Below, one piece after another: positions 17,829 to 25,810 of a stretch of 64,000 nucleotides of DNA. Each line of letters starts with the position of its first letter. Positions within the stretch are counted from its first letter, which is position 1. The stretch is from Paenibacillus mellifer (lineage in GTDB: Bacteria; Bacillota; Bacilli; Paenibacillales; Paenibacillaceae): positions 42,428 through 106,427 of the forward strand of contig NZ_JALPRK010000019.1 in assembly GCF_023195895.1 (NCBI RefSeq), written 5' to 3'. Both the position numbers and the translations under genes were made by a program. The notes below the pieces were generated by a model. That model worked only from the letters and a program-made list of their open reading frames with translations, ran no database searches and was not told where the DNA came from.

Positions 17829-18329
17829 TTAAGCCCGAGCATCAAAAAAGCCCGGCCCCTTGGAGCCTGTCGGTTTATCTGTCGGCGGTTTGTAGGTTGC
17901 CTCCTGCATCGGCGAAGCCCCTAACAAATCCATCGAATAATTGACGAATGCGAGCGACTGCTCGATCAACTTCTGATTCAAATCATTAATGAACTTCAAC
18001 TCATTTAGCGTCTTGGATAACGCCTCTTGGGTATGCAGCAACGCCTTCTTCTCCTCCGGATCAAACACAAGCCGAGCCAACTCCGTAATCGTTAGACTGA
18101 GCGCCGACTTAATTCCCTTCTCCTGCAGAAAAACTTGACAGGCGGCTACCCGTTCTTCCTCCAAAGCGGCAATCCGCTTCATCATCCGGGACTCCTGATT
18201 CATGATTTGAATCAAGGACTCGATGTCGTCCTTCATGATGGCTTCCTTCTTGGCCTGTCCCGACGCTAACATGGTTTGATGGACATCAACCTGTTGATTC
18301 AACGCATTAATCAGTCGTTGTATAGCCAT
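17829..18329 (-). CDS. flgN: FlgN flagellar export chaperone
   Basis: 166 residues, largely helical, with the FlgN pattern of an N-terminal helix (RLINALNQQVDVHQTMLA) and a Glu/Lys-rich coiled coil. FlgN escorts FlgK and FlgL to the export gate. It sits 9 bp after flgM and 24 bp before flgK, the yvyG position of Bacillus. Assignment uses both length and order. Confidence 0.88.
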   Translation of the reverse strand: MAIQRLINALNQQVDVHQTMLASGQAKKEAIMKDDIESLIQIMNQESRMMKRIAALEEERVAACQVFLQEKGIKSALSLTITELARLVFDPEEKKALLHTQEALSKTLNELKFINDLNQKLIEQSLAFVNYSMDLLGASPMQEATYKPPTDKPTGSKGPGFFDARA

Positions 18330-18338
18330 AGCCGCCCC

Positions 18339-18626
18339 CTATTTCTCGTTCAGAAAAGACTTGAAGTACGGAGCAAGCTTGTCAGCAATTTTGCCCGTTT
18401 CCACATGATAGGTACCTGAGGTGACTTGCGACTTCAAATCCTCTATCCGCTCAGCTCGCTCGGGATTAAATCCAACCTCCTGCGCTTTAAGCAATTCCTT
18501 GGCTTCCGCCGAAATGGACACTTCGTCCTTGCGGCGAGCTTTGCTGTCTGTATCTTTACGTTGTGATTCAATTTGACGTTGATAATTATTGATGGCTCCA
18601 ACCCGTCCGGTTTCATTAATTTTCAT
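18339..18626 (-). CDS. flgM: FlgM anti-sigma-D factor
   Basis: 95 residues from the ATG at 18626; AAGG lies 8 bases upstream, whereas a GTG at 18635 is too close to it. MKINETGRVGAINNYQRQ at the start and the C-terminal RIEDLKSQVTSGTYHVETG are typical FlgM. It holds sigma-D inactive until the hook-basal body is completed. Its own sigma-D promoter (18676-18702) gives the usual autoregulatory loop. Confidence 0.93.
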   Translation of the reverse strand: MKINETGRVGAINNYQRQIESQRKDTDSKARRKDEVSISAEAKELLKAQEVGFNPERAERIEDLKSQVTSGTYHVETGKIADKLAPYFKSFLNEK

Positions 18627-18650
18627 GGGCTCCACCTTCCTTCCAAATAG

Positions 18651-18685
18651 AAAAAGCCGATAATCTTTAATAAGTTTATCGGCGG
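18651..18685 (-). terminator. Terminator-like hairpin overlapping the flgM promoter
   Basis: Minus-strand GCCGATAA (18676-18683) pairs with TTATCGGC (about 18656-18663), followed by TTTTTC. It would stop read-through from yvyF. Its 5' arm is the -10 element of the flgM sigma-D promoter, so transcripts initiated there lack that arm. Confidence 0.7.
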
Positions 18686-18702
18686 CTTTGAAATCATTTT
18701 TA
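18676..18702 (-). promoter_or_regulatory. Sigma-D promoter of flgM operon
   Basis: Minus strand: TAAA, exactly 15 bases, GCCGATAA, an almost perfect match to the sigma-D consensus. Predicted start lies about 40-45 nt before flgM. Confidence 0.9.
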
Positions 18703-18755
18703 ATAGCGAAGCATTGGATGTTTGAGAATATTATGCCAAAGAATCACGGATTTAG

Positions 18756-19181
18756 TCATTTGGGACTACGGAATTTGTCGACGGCGCTATAAGCCCCGCT
18801 TCCGGACTTGTCATCCGGTCCTGGCTTCTTCCCGGAATCATCCTTGGCAGCTGCCGCAAGATCACGGGTCAACCGGTTACGGCAGGAATCGCACATATTT
18901 CCGTCCCGAATCAGCACGCCGCACACCTCGCAGGGGTACATCATATTCGGGTTGTTGGCAACCGAAATACGCCCCTCCTTAATGAATTTGGTGATTTGTC
19001 GGATAGAAACCCCTGTGCCATCGGAGACGTCCTGAATCGTAGCCAGCTTCTCCTCACGCAAGAACTTTAGGCATTTCTCGTACTCTTCCTCAATTTCTTT
19101 TATACAAGAAGGACAAATGTCTCTGAAATTGTTGGTAAACAATCTCCCGCAGCGTGGACAATTCGCAAGATTCAACCCCAT
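18756..19181 (-). CDS. yvyF: YvyF-type flagellar-region zinc-ribbon protein
   Basis: 141 residues from the ATG at 19181 (AAAGGA 9 bases upstream; a TTG at 19202 is less likely). Two Cys4 ribbons are visible: CPRCGR with CPSC near residues 8-30, and CEVCG with CDSC near 88-105. Between them lies a helix-turn-helix-like stretch (TIQDVSDGTGVSIRQITKFI). This matches the TIGR03826/YvyF family found between comFC and flgM in Bacilli. The function is not established; a regulatory role is an inference from the DNA-binding-like middle part. Confidence 0.88.
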   Translation of the reverse strand: MGLNLANCPRCGRLFTNNFRDICPSCIKEIEEEYEKCLKFLREEKLATIQDVSDGTGVSIRQITKFIKEGRISVANNPNMMYPCEVCGVLIRDGNMCDSCRNRLTRDLAAAAKDDSGKKPGPDDKSGSGAYSAVDKFRSPK

Positions 19182-19290
19182 GCTCTTACGTCCTTTCGTC
19201 AAATCTTCATTTGATGTTAGATTACCTTATTTGAGGGGGGTTCGTCTATATCTTTGTCAACAGAATTGCAGAAATTTGTAAGAAATTAGG

Positions 19291-20517
19291 TTAAGACCGG
19301 GCCCAGGTCAAGCAATAAATTTCGGCGCTTCGCCCGATTCGGCCGCAGAGTTCATGCAGGACTCGGGAACAGGCTTCCAGCGTACTTCCCGTCGTATATA
19401 CGTCATCAACCAGAAGTAGACGCACTGGCTCAGGAGAAGGATCGGGTAGGATTTTGGAAAAAGGATCCGGCTTCACAGCTTGAGGAAGCCAGGTCACCGA
19501 CCAAGCGGAGGGGTTACTCCGATTCTGATTCCGTTTCACCGCATCTACTGCTGCTAACAGCTTGTCCGCTGCCTGGGATGTAGGCTGAAACACATCATGC
19601 AGATCGTGCAGGCGTTCCCAGCGGGTTTTGAAGCTTTGTTTTTCGGTATGCCGGGAACGTTCCAGCAGGTTCAGCAGGGGAATTCGTCCTGCGGACGCAG
19701 CCCCATAGGCCAACCGGGCGGCTTGATTAAACCCCCGTTCCTGCATACGGTCTTTACTGACCGGGACGGCGGTTACGGCATGGAAACGAAAGGAGGTTCC
19801 ATTGTTGCCATTCCCGTTGCCACTATAGCCGGCTTCATCTAGTTCTTTGATCATCCGCCGGTAAGCCATCCCCGTCATTCGTGCCAGGACAGCGCCGTAC
19901 GCCTCATTGCCGCGGTATTTGTATTGCGCGAGCCACTCGCGCATGGCCGGACTGTAGGCGACAGCGCTCCGGTTCATCACAAAACTGCGGGGGGCTTGAC
20001 CCAAACGGGTACAGTCCGGGCAGCCGACCTGGCGGCCGCAGAGCCGGCAGCGGGGGCTTTTGATCCAGGGAATCGAGATATAGCAAGACATGCAGATTTC
20101 CGGGTAACCCCGCACGCGATCAGAAATCGTCTTCCCGCAGGTTAAGCAGGGAATCGCGGGAGGCGCCAACAATTGATGCAGCGGGGATAATAAGCTGGTC
20201 CAGGTAAAGCTCTTCCCTTCAGAAAAGTTATAAATACTTGAGGACAAGGAAGTTGATAAGAAATCATCCGCAGAATGGACGCCATTCGCCGTTTGTCCCC
20301 CTTTTTTTGCCGAAACAGACTGCCCAGCCTGACGTGCTTGATTCGGGGTGTGCCAACTCTCGGCATAAGCATCAACATCCACTAGCCCCGGGAAAAACCT
20401 GCCGCCGGACCGTACATAGGGACTATGCTGTGGAATCCGGGAACCCATTGCCCGATCCCAATTACGGCCCCTCGCCCGTGGCTCGCGATTCGCAACACTC
20501 AGGGATGACTTCATCAT
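19291..20517 (-). CDS. comFC: ComFC-type phosphoribosyltransferase-like competence protein, N-terminally extended
   Basis: 408 residues versus about 230-250 for usual ComFC. The AAAGGAGG within the comFA 3' end, 9 bases before the ATG at 20517, supports this long form. Residues 124-169 hold eight Cys in CxxC pairs (C124/127/142/145/157/160/166/169). The C-terminus has the PRPP-loop LLLVDDVYTTGST. ComFC takes part in DNA uptake during transformation. The first ~115 residues have no recognised domain and are low-complexity. Directly follows comFA. Confidence 0.88.
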   Translation of the reverse strand: MMKSSLSVANREPRARGRNWDRAMGSRIPQHSPYVRSGGRFFPGLVDVDAYAESWHTPNQARQAGQSVSAKKGGQTANGVHSADDFLSTSLSSSIYNFSEGKSFTWTSLLSPLHQLLAPPAIPCLTCGKTISDRVRGYPEICMSCYISIPWIKSPRCRLCGRQVGCPDCTRLGQAPRSFVMNRSAVAYSPAMREWLAQYKYRGNEAYGAVLARMTGMAYRRMIKELDEAGYSGNGNGNNGTSFRFHAVTAVPVSKDRMQERGFNQAARLAYGAASAGRIPLLNLLERSRHTEKQSFKTRWERLHDLHDVFQPTSQAADKLLAAVDAVKRNQNRSNPSAWSVTWLPQAVKPDPFSKILPDPSPEPVRLLLVDDVYTTGSTLEACSRVLHELCGRIGRSAEIYCLTWARS

Positions 20518-20518
20518 A

Positions 20519-22771
20519 TTATTGAACCTCCTTTACCTTTAAAAACCCGTTTTTATAAGCAGCGGTGTTCATCATCCGGATTTGCCGAATGGCGCCTCGC
20601 TGCGATTTGGTCCAAGCCGGGGCAGCGAAGACGACTTTTCCGTTTGGATCGTCTTTGGAACGACCGGCCCTCCCGGCCATTTGCACCAAAGATGCTTCAT
20701 CGAACAGGTCGCTGTCCGCGTCTACTATGTATACATCACTTTTGGGCACGGTCACGCCGCGCTCCAGAATGGTCGTTGTGACCAGCATTCGAATGCGCCC
20801 TTCCCGGAAGGCGAGCACCTTCTCCGTCCGGCCCGAATCTGTGGAGGATGTCCCCTCAATAGGGAGGCCGGGAAAATAGGAACGCAAGAGCTGAGAGAAG
20901 GCATCAATCTGGCGGATCCGCGTTACGAAGATAAAAATCTGCGCCCCGCGTTGAACCGAAAACCGAAGTGGGCGCAGCAGCGCGGGCGGCAGAGAATGGC
21001 GGCGTAGGCAAAGCTCTACGCTAACCATTGTGATGCGTTCCGGGACAGGCAGCGGGCAGCCGTGATACCTCGCTGAAACTTTGGCGTGCGGCAGACGGCC
21101 CGCGCGGATCTCTTTTTGCAAAGGTAAGGGAGGCGTCGCGGAGAGGAAAATAAAACGACCGTCGGGTTTGCAGGCGGCCTCTGCTGCGAAGCCAAGCATC
21201 GGATCATTATGGTACGGAAACGCATCCAGCTCGTCGATCACGACCAGATCAAACGCATGATAGAACCGCAACAACTGATGGGTTGTGGCTAGGATCAACC
21301 GAGCATCCCCCCAACGCTGCGGGCTCCCGCCATATAGGACGGCCATGGGCTCTTCAGGAAAAGCCTTCGCCACCCGCGGCGCCAGCTCCAGTACGACGTC
21401 ACGCCGCGGCGTGGCGACCAGGACCCGCCCCCCTCGGTCCAATGCATAACGCAGGAGTGGGAAGATCATCTCGGTTTTGCCGGCGCCGGTGACGGCCCAG
21501 AGGAGGAAGCGGGATGGGCGGGAGACCGTGAGGTAGGGGCGTCGCGGTGCCAATGGGCGTGAAGGCCTTCCGTGGGCCGCACCAGGAATGGGAGCTTCCT
21601 GTGCTTGCGCCAGGAAGCTCAGCGCCTGTCCCGCCGCGCTGCGCTGGGCGGGGCTCAGCCCCCACCGGTCCAGCAGGGACCCGGTGGGGGCCAGGCCCGC
21701 TGCCGTGCCGCCACCCGCCCCCGGCGGCGGCACGGCCCCCGCGCTGCTGCCGCGCAGCAGAAGCGCGCAGGAGCGGCTGCGCCCGAGCGCGAGGCACGCC
21801 TCGCAGTAGGCGCAGCCGCGAGAGCCGCACGACCCGCAGGGCGTGCGGCGATGCACTTCGCTGCCGCAGCGCCGGCAGCGTGGGGCCCGGGCCCGGCGCC
21901 AGCGCGGGCCCGCTTCACGGCGGCGGGCGGAGGCCACGCCCGCCGTGAGCTGCACGCGCCCCTGCAGGTGCGCGTGCTGGACGGCGGAACGCCAGGCCGG
22001 GGCCAAGCCCGGCAGGCGTTCCGCCAGCAGCTGCTGGAGCTCCGCTTCCAGCAGCGAGCGGCCCTCCAGCGCAGCCGCAAGGCGCTGCGCGGCTTCCGCT
22101 AGGGGCGTGGCTTCGCCCCCCGCCCCCGCCCCGCCCCCCGCCCCCGCTTCGTTCCCCGCCGTCACGCTCTTCTCCCAAACCCCCGCTTCGTTCCCCGCCG
22201 CCGCAACCTTCTCCCAGCCCCCGTCTCGCCCCACGCCTGCCTCTTCGCCCCAAGCTCCGTTCTCATCCCGCGCTCTATCCCCTCTCCACAGGTTACTCTC
22301 CCTCATTGCCTCGATCTTTTCCGCCGTCCGTACCCCCAACTCCACTTGTCCCAACAAACTCCCCTCCATCCTTGAACCCCCATTTCTCAAAACAGCCCGT
22401 CCCAGCTCCGTCAACCGCCCTTCCTTCCACAACCACCCCCGGAGCTCGCCCAATAAGGAAGTTTCCTTCAACGACTCCCCCAGATCCCTTGATTTCCCTG
22501 AACTCGTCAACCTCGCCTCGATCCGCAACTCCTCCTGCAACTCTCGCTTCAACATTTGATCCCATTCTCGCGTCGACCAGCGTTTCATCTCGTTTAGTGG
22601 CTTGAACCGATCCCTTACCTCAACAGCCCACCCCAGCGGCATTCCGTTGGATAACAAATACATACACTCAGCGTTTCTATCCATCCACCAAAACAAATCA
22701 ACCTGCAGATCCAAGCTCACGCGCAGCTCCCAGCCAGCCTTGGATCTTACGGCATATAGACTCCCCCTCAC
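20519..22771 (-). CDS. comFA: ComFA ATP-dependent DNA translocase/helicase
   Basis: 750 residues, GTG start with AGGAGG upstream. A Cys-rich zinc finger is at residues 299-326, Walker A WAVTGAGKTEM at 425-435, motif II VIDELDAF at 511-518, and the C-terminal helicase motif VQMAGRAGRS. ComFA powers import of transforming DNA. Residues ~165-225 are an insertion rich in Gly/Ala/Glu with GNEAG repeats, encoded by extremely GC-rich, C-run DNA (22,100-22,250). This makes it longer than typical ComFA (~460 residues). The insertion may be a disordered linker. Confidence 0.93.
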   Translation of the reverse strand: MRGSLYAVRSKAGWELRVSLDLQVDLFWWMDRNAECMYLLSNGMPLGWAVEVRDRFKPLNEMKRWSTREWDQMLKRELQEELRIEARLTSSGKSRDLGESLKETSLLGELRGWLWKEGRLTELGRAVLRNGGSRMEGSLLGQVELGVRTAEKIEAMRESNLWRGDRARDENGAWGEEAGVGRDGGWEKVAAAGNEAGVWEKSVTAGNEAGAGGGAGAGGEATPLAEAAQRLAAALEGRSLLEAELQQLLAERLPGLAPAWRSAVQHAHLQGRVQLTAGVASARRREAGPRWRRARAPRCRRCGSEVHRRTPCGSCGSRGCAYCEACLALGRSRSCALLLRGSSAGAVPPPGAGGGTAAGLAPTGSLLDRWGLSPAQRSAAGQALSFLAQAQEAPIPGAAHGRPSRPLAPRRPYLTVSRPSRFLLWAVTGAGKTEMIFPLLRYALDRGGRVLVATPRRDVVLELAPRVAKAFPEEPMAVLYGGSPQRWGDARLILATTHQLLRFYHAFDLVVIDELDAFPYHNDPMLGFAAEAACKPDGRFIFLSATPPLPLQKEIRAGRLPHAKVSARYHGCPLPVPERITMVSVELCLRRHSLPPALLRPLRFSVQRGAQIFIFVTRIRQIDAFSQLLRSYFPGLPIEGTSSTDSGRTEKVLAFREGRIRMLVTTTILERGVTVPKSDVYIVDADSDLFDEASLVQMAGRAGRSKDDPNGKVVFAAPAWTKSQRGAIRQIRMMNTAAYKNGFLKVKEVQ

Positions 22772-22985
22772 ATTTCCACTCTCCTCCTAAAATCTAGCAG
22801 TAATATCCATATTTCAACAATTATCAGATAATTCCTCTTTTTCTGATATTTGTTTTTTTGAAATCTTATTTCGCTCCGTTTCTTCGACTTCATTCATCAA
22901 AATCCTCACACTCCGTGTCGCATCTTGTCTCTTAAAAACGCCTCAATAACGGCCTTCACCATGCCTGCTTAGAAGTTACTCAACG

Positions 22986-23169
22986 TAACGGAACTGAGAG
23001 ACCTTATTCGCCCATTTCCCGGCTATTTCCCAAGCTAACGGAACCTACAGACCTTATTCGACCATAAAACAGGCAATTTCCCCAAGTTCAGTTCAAATAA
23101 GGTCTCCTCGTTCCGTTACAATTTGAATACTCGCATTTCTAGGGAAATAACGTCCCTGAGTTCCGTTAG
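22986..23169. repeat. Intergenic inverted-repeat element, copy A
   Basis: Two forward blocks (22986-23008 and 23036-23058) of the form TAACGGA...CCTTATT, an inverted block AATAAGG...TCCGTTA (23096-23118), and a final GAAATAACG...TCCGTTA block. The rest of the gap between comFA and the next gene (22791-23739) shows no gene. Related copies lie at 49.8 and 61.7 kb. Confidence 0.75.
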
Positions 23170-23219
23170 AGTTGCCAACACACGAACTTGAAGGGGCAAC
23201 TCCGACGGATGGATGCATA

Positions 23220-23590
23220 TGACCTCTATTCTCCTGTTCAAACCCTTCAGCTCACTCCCTCCTTCCCCTCATACACCGGCTTTTTCCACTCTCTCATTAC
23301 TCTCTAGCCTTCAACCACAATCATCTACTTCCTCTCGCTCACCTCCACCTCCCTCCATCCCTCTCACAAACTAATTTCTCTCACTCCCCCATTATTCCGC
23401 GTCATCACCTTCCTTCCCCTCCCCTCTCTCCCACCTGGTTCTCGCAAATAGCCCTCTCAGCCTCTCTTAACCCTCCGCTACTCCCTCGCCATGGACCATT
23501 ACTCCTCCTCCCACCAGTCAGCCAGCCCTTCCTTTCTCATGACCTCTTCCCTCTCCATTCCTCATCTCCCCCACTCCCCCCAAAGCGCAA
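23220..23590. other. Strongly strand-asymmetric pyrimidine-rich tract
   Basis: About 370 bp of non-coding DNA whose plus strand is dominated by C and T (many CTCC, TCCC and CCTC words). No supported gene. It lies between the terminator at 23588-23632 and repeat copy A. Confidence 0.6.
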
Positions 23591-23632
23591 AAAAGCACAC
23601 TCCTCGGCTTATCGCCATCAAGAGTGTGCTTC
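23588..23632 (-). terminator. Intrinsic terminator
   Basis: Minus-strand 10-bp stem AAGCACACTC / GAGTGTGCTT with a 19-base loop and a T6 tail, about 105 bp after the stop of the gene ending at 23740. Confidence 0.8.
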
Positions 23633-23739
23633 ACACTTTACACTGCGCATTGCTATGCGCCAGCCTGGTCATATGCGGTTGTCCTTCCTGCATCCACTGC
23701 CGGTCATCAGTTCCGGAACCATTCGCCCCGGAAAGGGTC

Positions 23740-24159
23740 TTACACATGGACATATGGTATTTTGTCCGCCTCCCGCGGGATGCGAAGATCGATGCAGACA
23801 GGCATCTCTTCGGTCAATAAAGCCGCATGCGCTTCCACATCTTCTTGCCGCACCACCGCCAAGCCGATCACGGTCAGCTCCATCTCACCTTGCGATTCCA
23901 GCTTCCGCATGATCGCCAGCGTGTCATCCTGCGAACTCTCGTCGAGTACCGTTACCCTCAGGGGTAAACCGCGCAGCCGCGCATACCAGGAGAGTGCCCG
24001 CAAATACCATTCCATTTGATTCTCATGATTGCTCGTAACGAGAATATAATGAATCGCGCGATCCTTCCGTTTCCCTTGCTGAACCAGGCCGCGCAGCACA
24101 TGGACCAACGCCGCGGCCATTCCGTAGCTGAGCAGGATCCAGCCAATATAAGGAACCAC
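23740..24159 (-). CDS. Small membrane-anchored protein with GT2-like fragment
   Basis: 139 residues using the GTG at 24159, which has AGGAGG 8 bases upstream; a GTG at 24168 overlaps that site. A hydrophobic N-terminal segment (WILLSYGMAAALVHVL) predicts one membrane anchor. The following part has RVTVLDESSQDDTLAIM, reminiscent of the nucleotide-binding start of GT2 glycosyltransferases, but the domain is far too short for catalysis. Function unknown. It is alone between the 187-bp repeats and a terminator. Confidence 0.65.
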   Translation of the reverse strand: MVPYIGWILLSYGMAAALVHVLRGLVQQGKRKDRAIHYILVTSNHENQMEWYLRALSWYARLRGLPLRVTVLDESSQDDTLAIMRKLESQGEMELTVIGLAVVRQEDVEAHAALLTEEMPVCIDLRIPREADKIPYVHV

Positions 24160-24177
24160 CGTACCCACCTCCTATTA

Positions 24178-24793
24178 GAGGTAGTTCAAAAAGTCATCTT
24201 CGGATCACGAAGCAGTTCCATGAAGGAGACTCGACTTCGAATCTTGAATTCATCCGGGATTCCGTTGCTCACGTAGGTTTCCCTACGCTCCGCTACTCAC
24301 TCCCTAGCTTCATCCAACCTTCTTGGTGCTCCAAACCTGTCTTTTTGAACCCTCATCTCAAACGAGGTAGTTCAAAAAGTCATCTTCGGATCACGAAGCA
24401 GTTCCATGAAGGAGACTCGACTTCGAATCTTGAATTCATCCGGGACTTCCGTTGCTCACGTAGGTTTCCCTACGCTCCGCTACTCACTCCCTAGCTTCAT
24501 CCAACCTTCTCGGTGCTCCAAACCTGTCTTTTTGAACCCTCATCTTAAACGAGGTAGTTCTAAAAGTCATCTTCGGATCACGATGCAGCTCCATGAAGGC
24601 GATTCGACTTCGAATCTTGAATTCACCAGGGACTTCCGTTGCTCACGTAGGTTTCCCTACGCTCCGCTACTCACTCCCTAGCTTCATCCAACCTTCTTGG
24701 TGCTCCAAACCTGTCTTTTTGAACCCTCATCTTCATCGAGGTAGCCCAAAAAGTCCTTTTTCGTTCACGAAGTAGATCTTTCTGAACCCTCCC
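24178..24793. repeat. Tandem array of a ~187-bp repeat (three full, one truncated copy)
   Basis: Units start at 24178, 24364, 24551 and 24738 (periods 186, 187, 187). Each begins near GTTCAAAAAGTC and ends CTTTTTGAAC, an inverted end pair, and contains the hairpin CGTAGG-TTTC-CCTACG. The fourth copy is internally deleted. The remaining gap to degU (24794-25081) shows no gene or recognisable element. Confidence 0.92.
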
Positions 24794-25081
24794 TTATAGC
24801 GACAATATATGCCGCTGCACAAAGGTCGGTTACTGGGCTCCTACGGAAGGAACCGCATGGCAAGGCGTATCGGCGCGAAGGCCGTGTTCCGCCAACTATG
24901 TATTTGGCTGGTGCCGAATTCCGGGTAGGGCGTTTCAACCGCCAACGAGGCACCCGCCTCACTTTTCAAGATCATGAATAAAATGGTAACCTTGGGCAGC
25001 AAAAGCCCTCGGATCCTGATCCCGCGAAGCACTCCGGTCACGGCCGCGGGACGTTACATTCAATCACATTGAACCTGTTAC

Positions 25082-25810
25082 TTACAGGGTCACCCAACCA
25101 AACTTAATTGCATTAATTACCGCTTGGGTGCGGTCGTCTACGTCCATTTTTTGCAAAATACTGCTGACATGGTTCTTAACGGTCTTCTCGCTAATGAATA
25201 AATGCTCGCCGATCATCTTGTTGCTGCGGCCTTCCGCCATCAAACGAAGTACCTCAGCTTCCCGACGGGTCAGCGGATTGTCGTCACCGGCTACGAATTT
25301 CACGCCCGCTTCGCGGATCGCGGTATCTTCCGCAATCGCTCCGGTCTCGCTCAGGTATTCCATTCGGCGTAGCTGCTGGATCAGTTTGCCCGTCACCTTC
25401 GGATGAATAAACGCATTCCCCTCCGCTACGGTCCGAATCGCATTGATCAGGGATTCCGCCTCCATGTCTTTCAGCAGGTAACCCGTAGCGCCTTTGCGCA
25501 GCGTTTCGAACACATAACTTTCATCATCATGAATCGATAAAATAATGACCTTCACATCAGGCAGTGCCTCGCGCAGCTCGGCAGTAGCGTCCACCCCGTT
25601 AAGAAGCGGCATGTTGATATCCATCAGTACGATTTCCGGATGAAGCTGCAGGCAGCTTTCCAGTACCTGGGTGCCGTCTCCGCACTCACCAACGACCTCG
25701 ATATCTTCCTCCATATTCAAAATCCGCTTCAGACCCTCACGAAATAACTGGTGATCGTCAGCCAGGAGAACTTTAATGACTTGTCTGGTTCCACTAGTAA
25801 GACTATCCAT
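25082..25810 (-). CDS. degU: DegU two-component response regulator (NarL/LuxR type)
   Basis: 242 residues. Receiver domain with acidic pair D18-D19, phosphoacceptor D64 in VLMDINMP, and a Lys in YLLKDM. The C-terminal LuxR-type helix-turn-helix has LTRREAEVLRLMAEG and SEKTVKNHVSSIL. DegU controls exoenzymes, competence, motility and biofilm in Bacilli; being near comF and flagellar genes is the conserved Bacillus arrangement. It overlaps degS by 8 bp. Confidence 0.95.
   Translation of the reverse strand: MDSLTSGTRQVIKVLLADDHQLFREGLKRILNMEEDIEVVGECGDGTQVLESCLQLHPEIVLMDINMPLLNGVDATAELREALPDVKVIILSIHDDESYVFETLRKGATGYLLKDMEAESLINAIRTVAEGNAFIHPKVTGKLIQQLRRMEYLSETGAIAEDTAIREAGVKFVAGDDNPLTRREAEVLRLMAEGRSNKMIGEHLFISEKTVKNHVSSILQKMDVDDRTQAVINAIKFGWVTL

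Noticed and set aside
18722..20525. Plus-strand frames opposite yvyF and comFC
   Set aside because: Shadows of conserved minus-strand genes with no domain content.
21399..22565. Many open frames on both strands across the comFA insertion
   Set aside because: They arise because GC-rich codons lack stops; comFA itself carries the complete helicase motifs and a ribosome-binding site.
22791..22870. ComK box (AAAA-N5-TTTT pair) upstream of comFA
   Set aside because: No correctly spaced pair of boxes could be found by eye.
24216..24775. Plus-strand frames inside the 187-bp repeats (LRILNSSGTS-type peptides)
   Set aside because: They simply repeat with the array and lack ribosome-binding sites.
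24178..24793. Possible CRISPR array
   Set aside because: Repeat units are ~187 bp and contiguous with no short repeat/unique spacer alternation and no cas genes.
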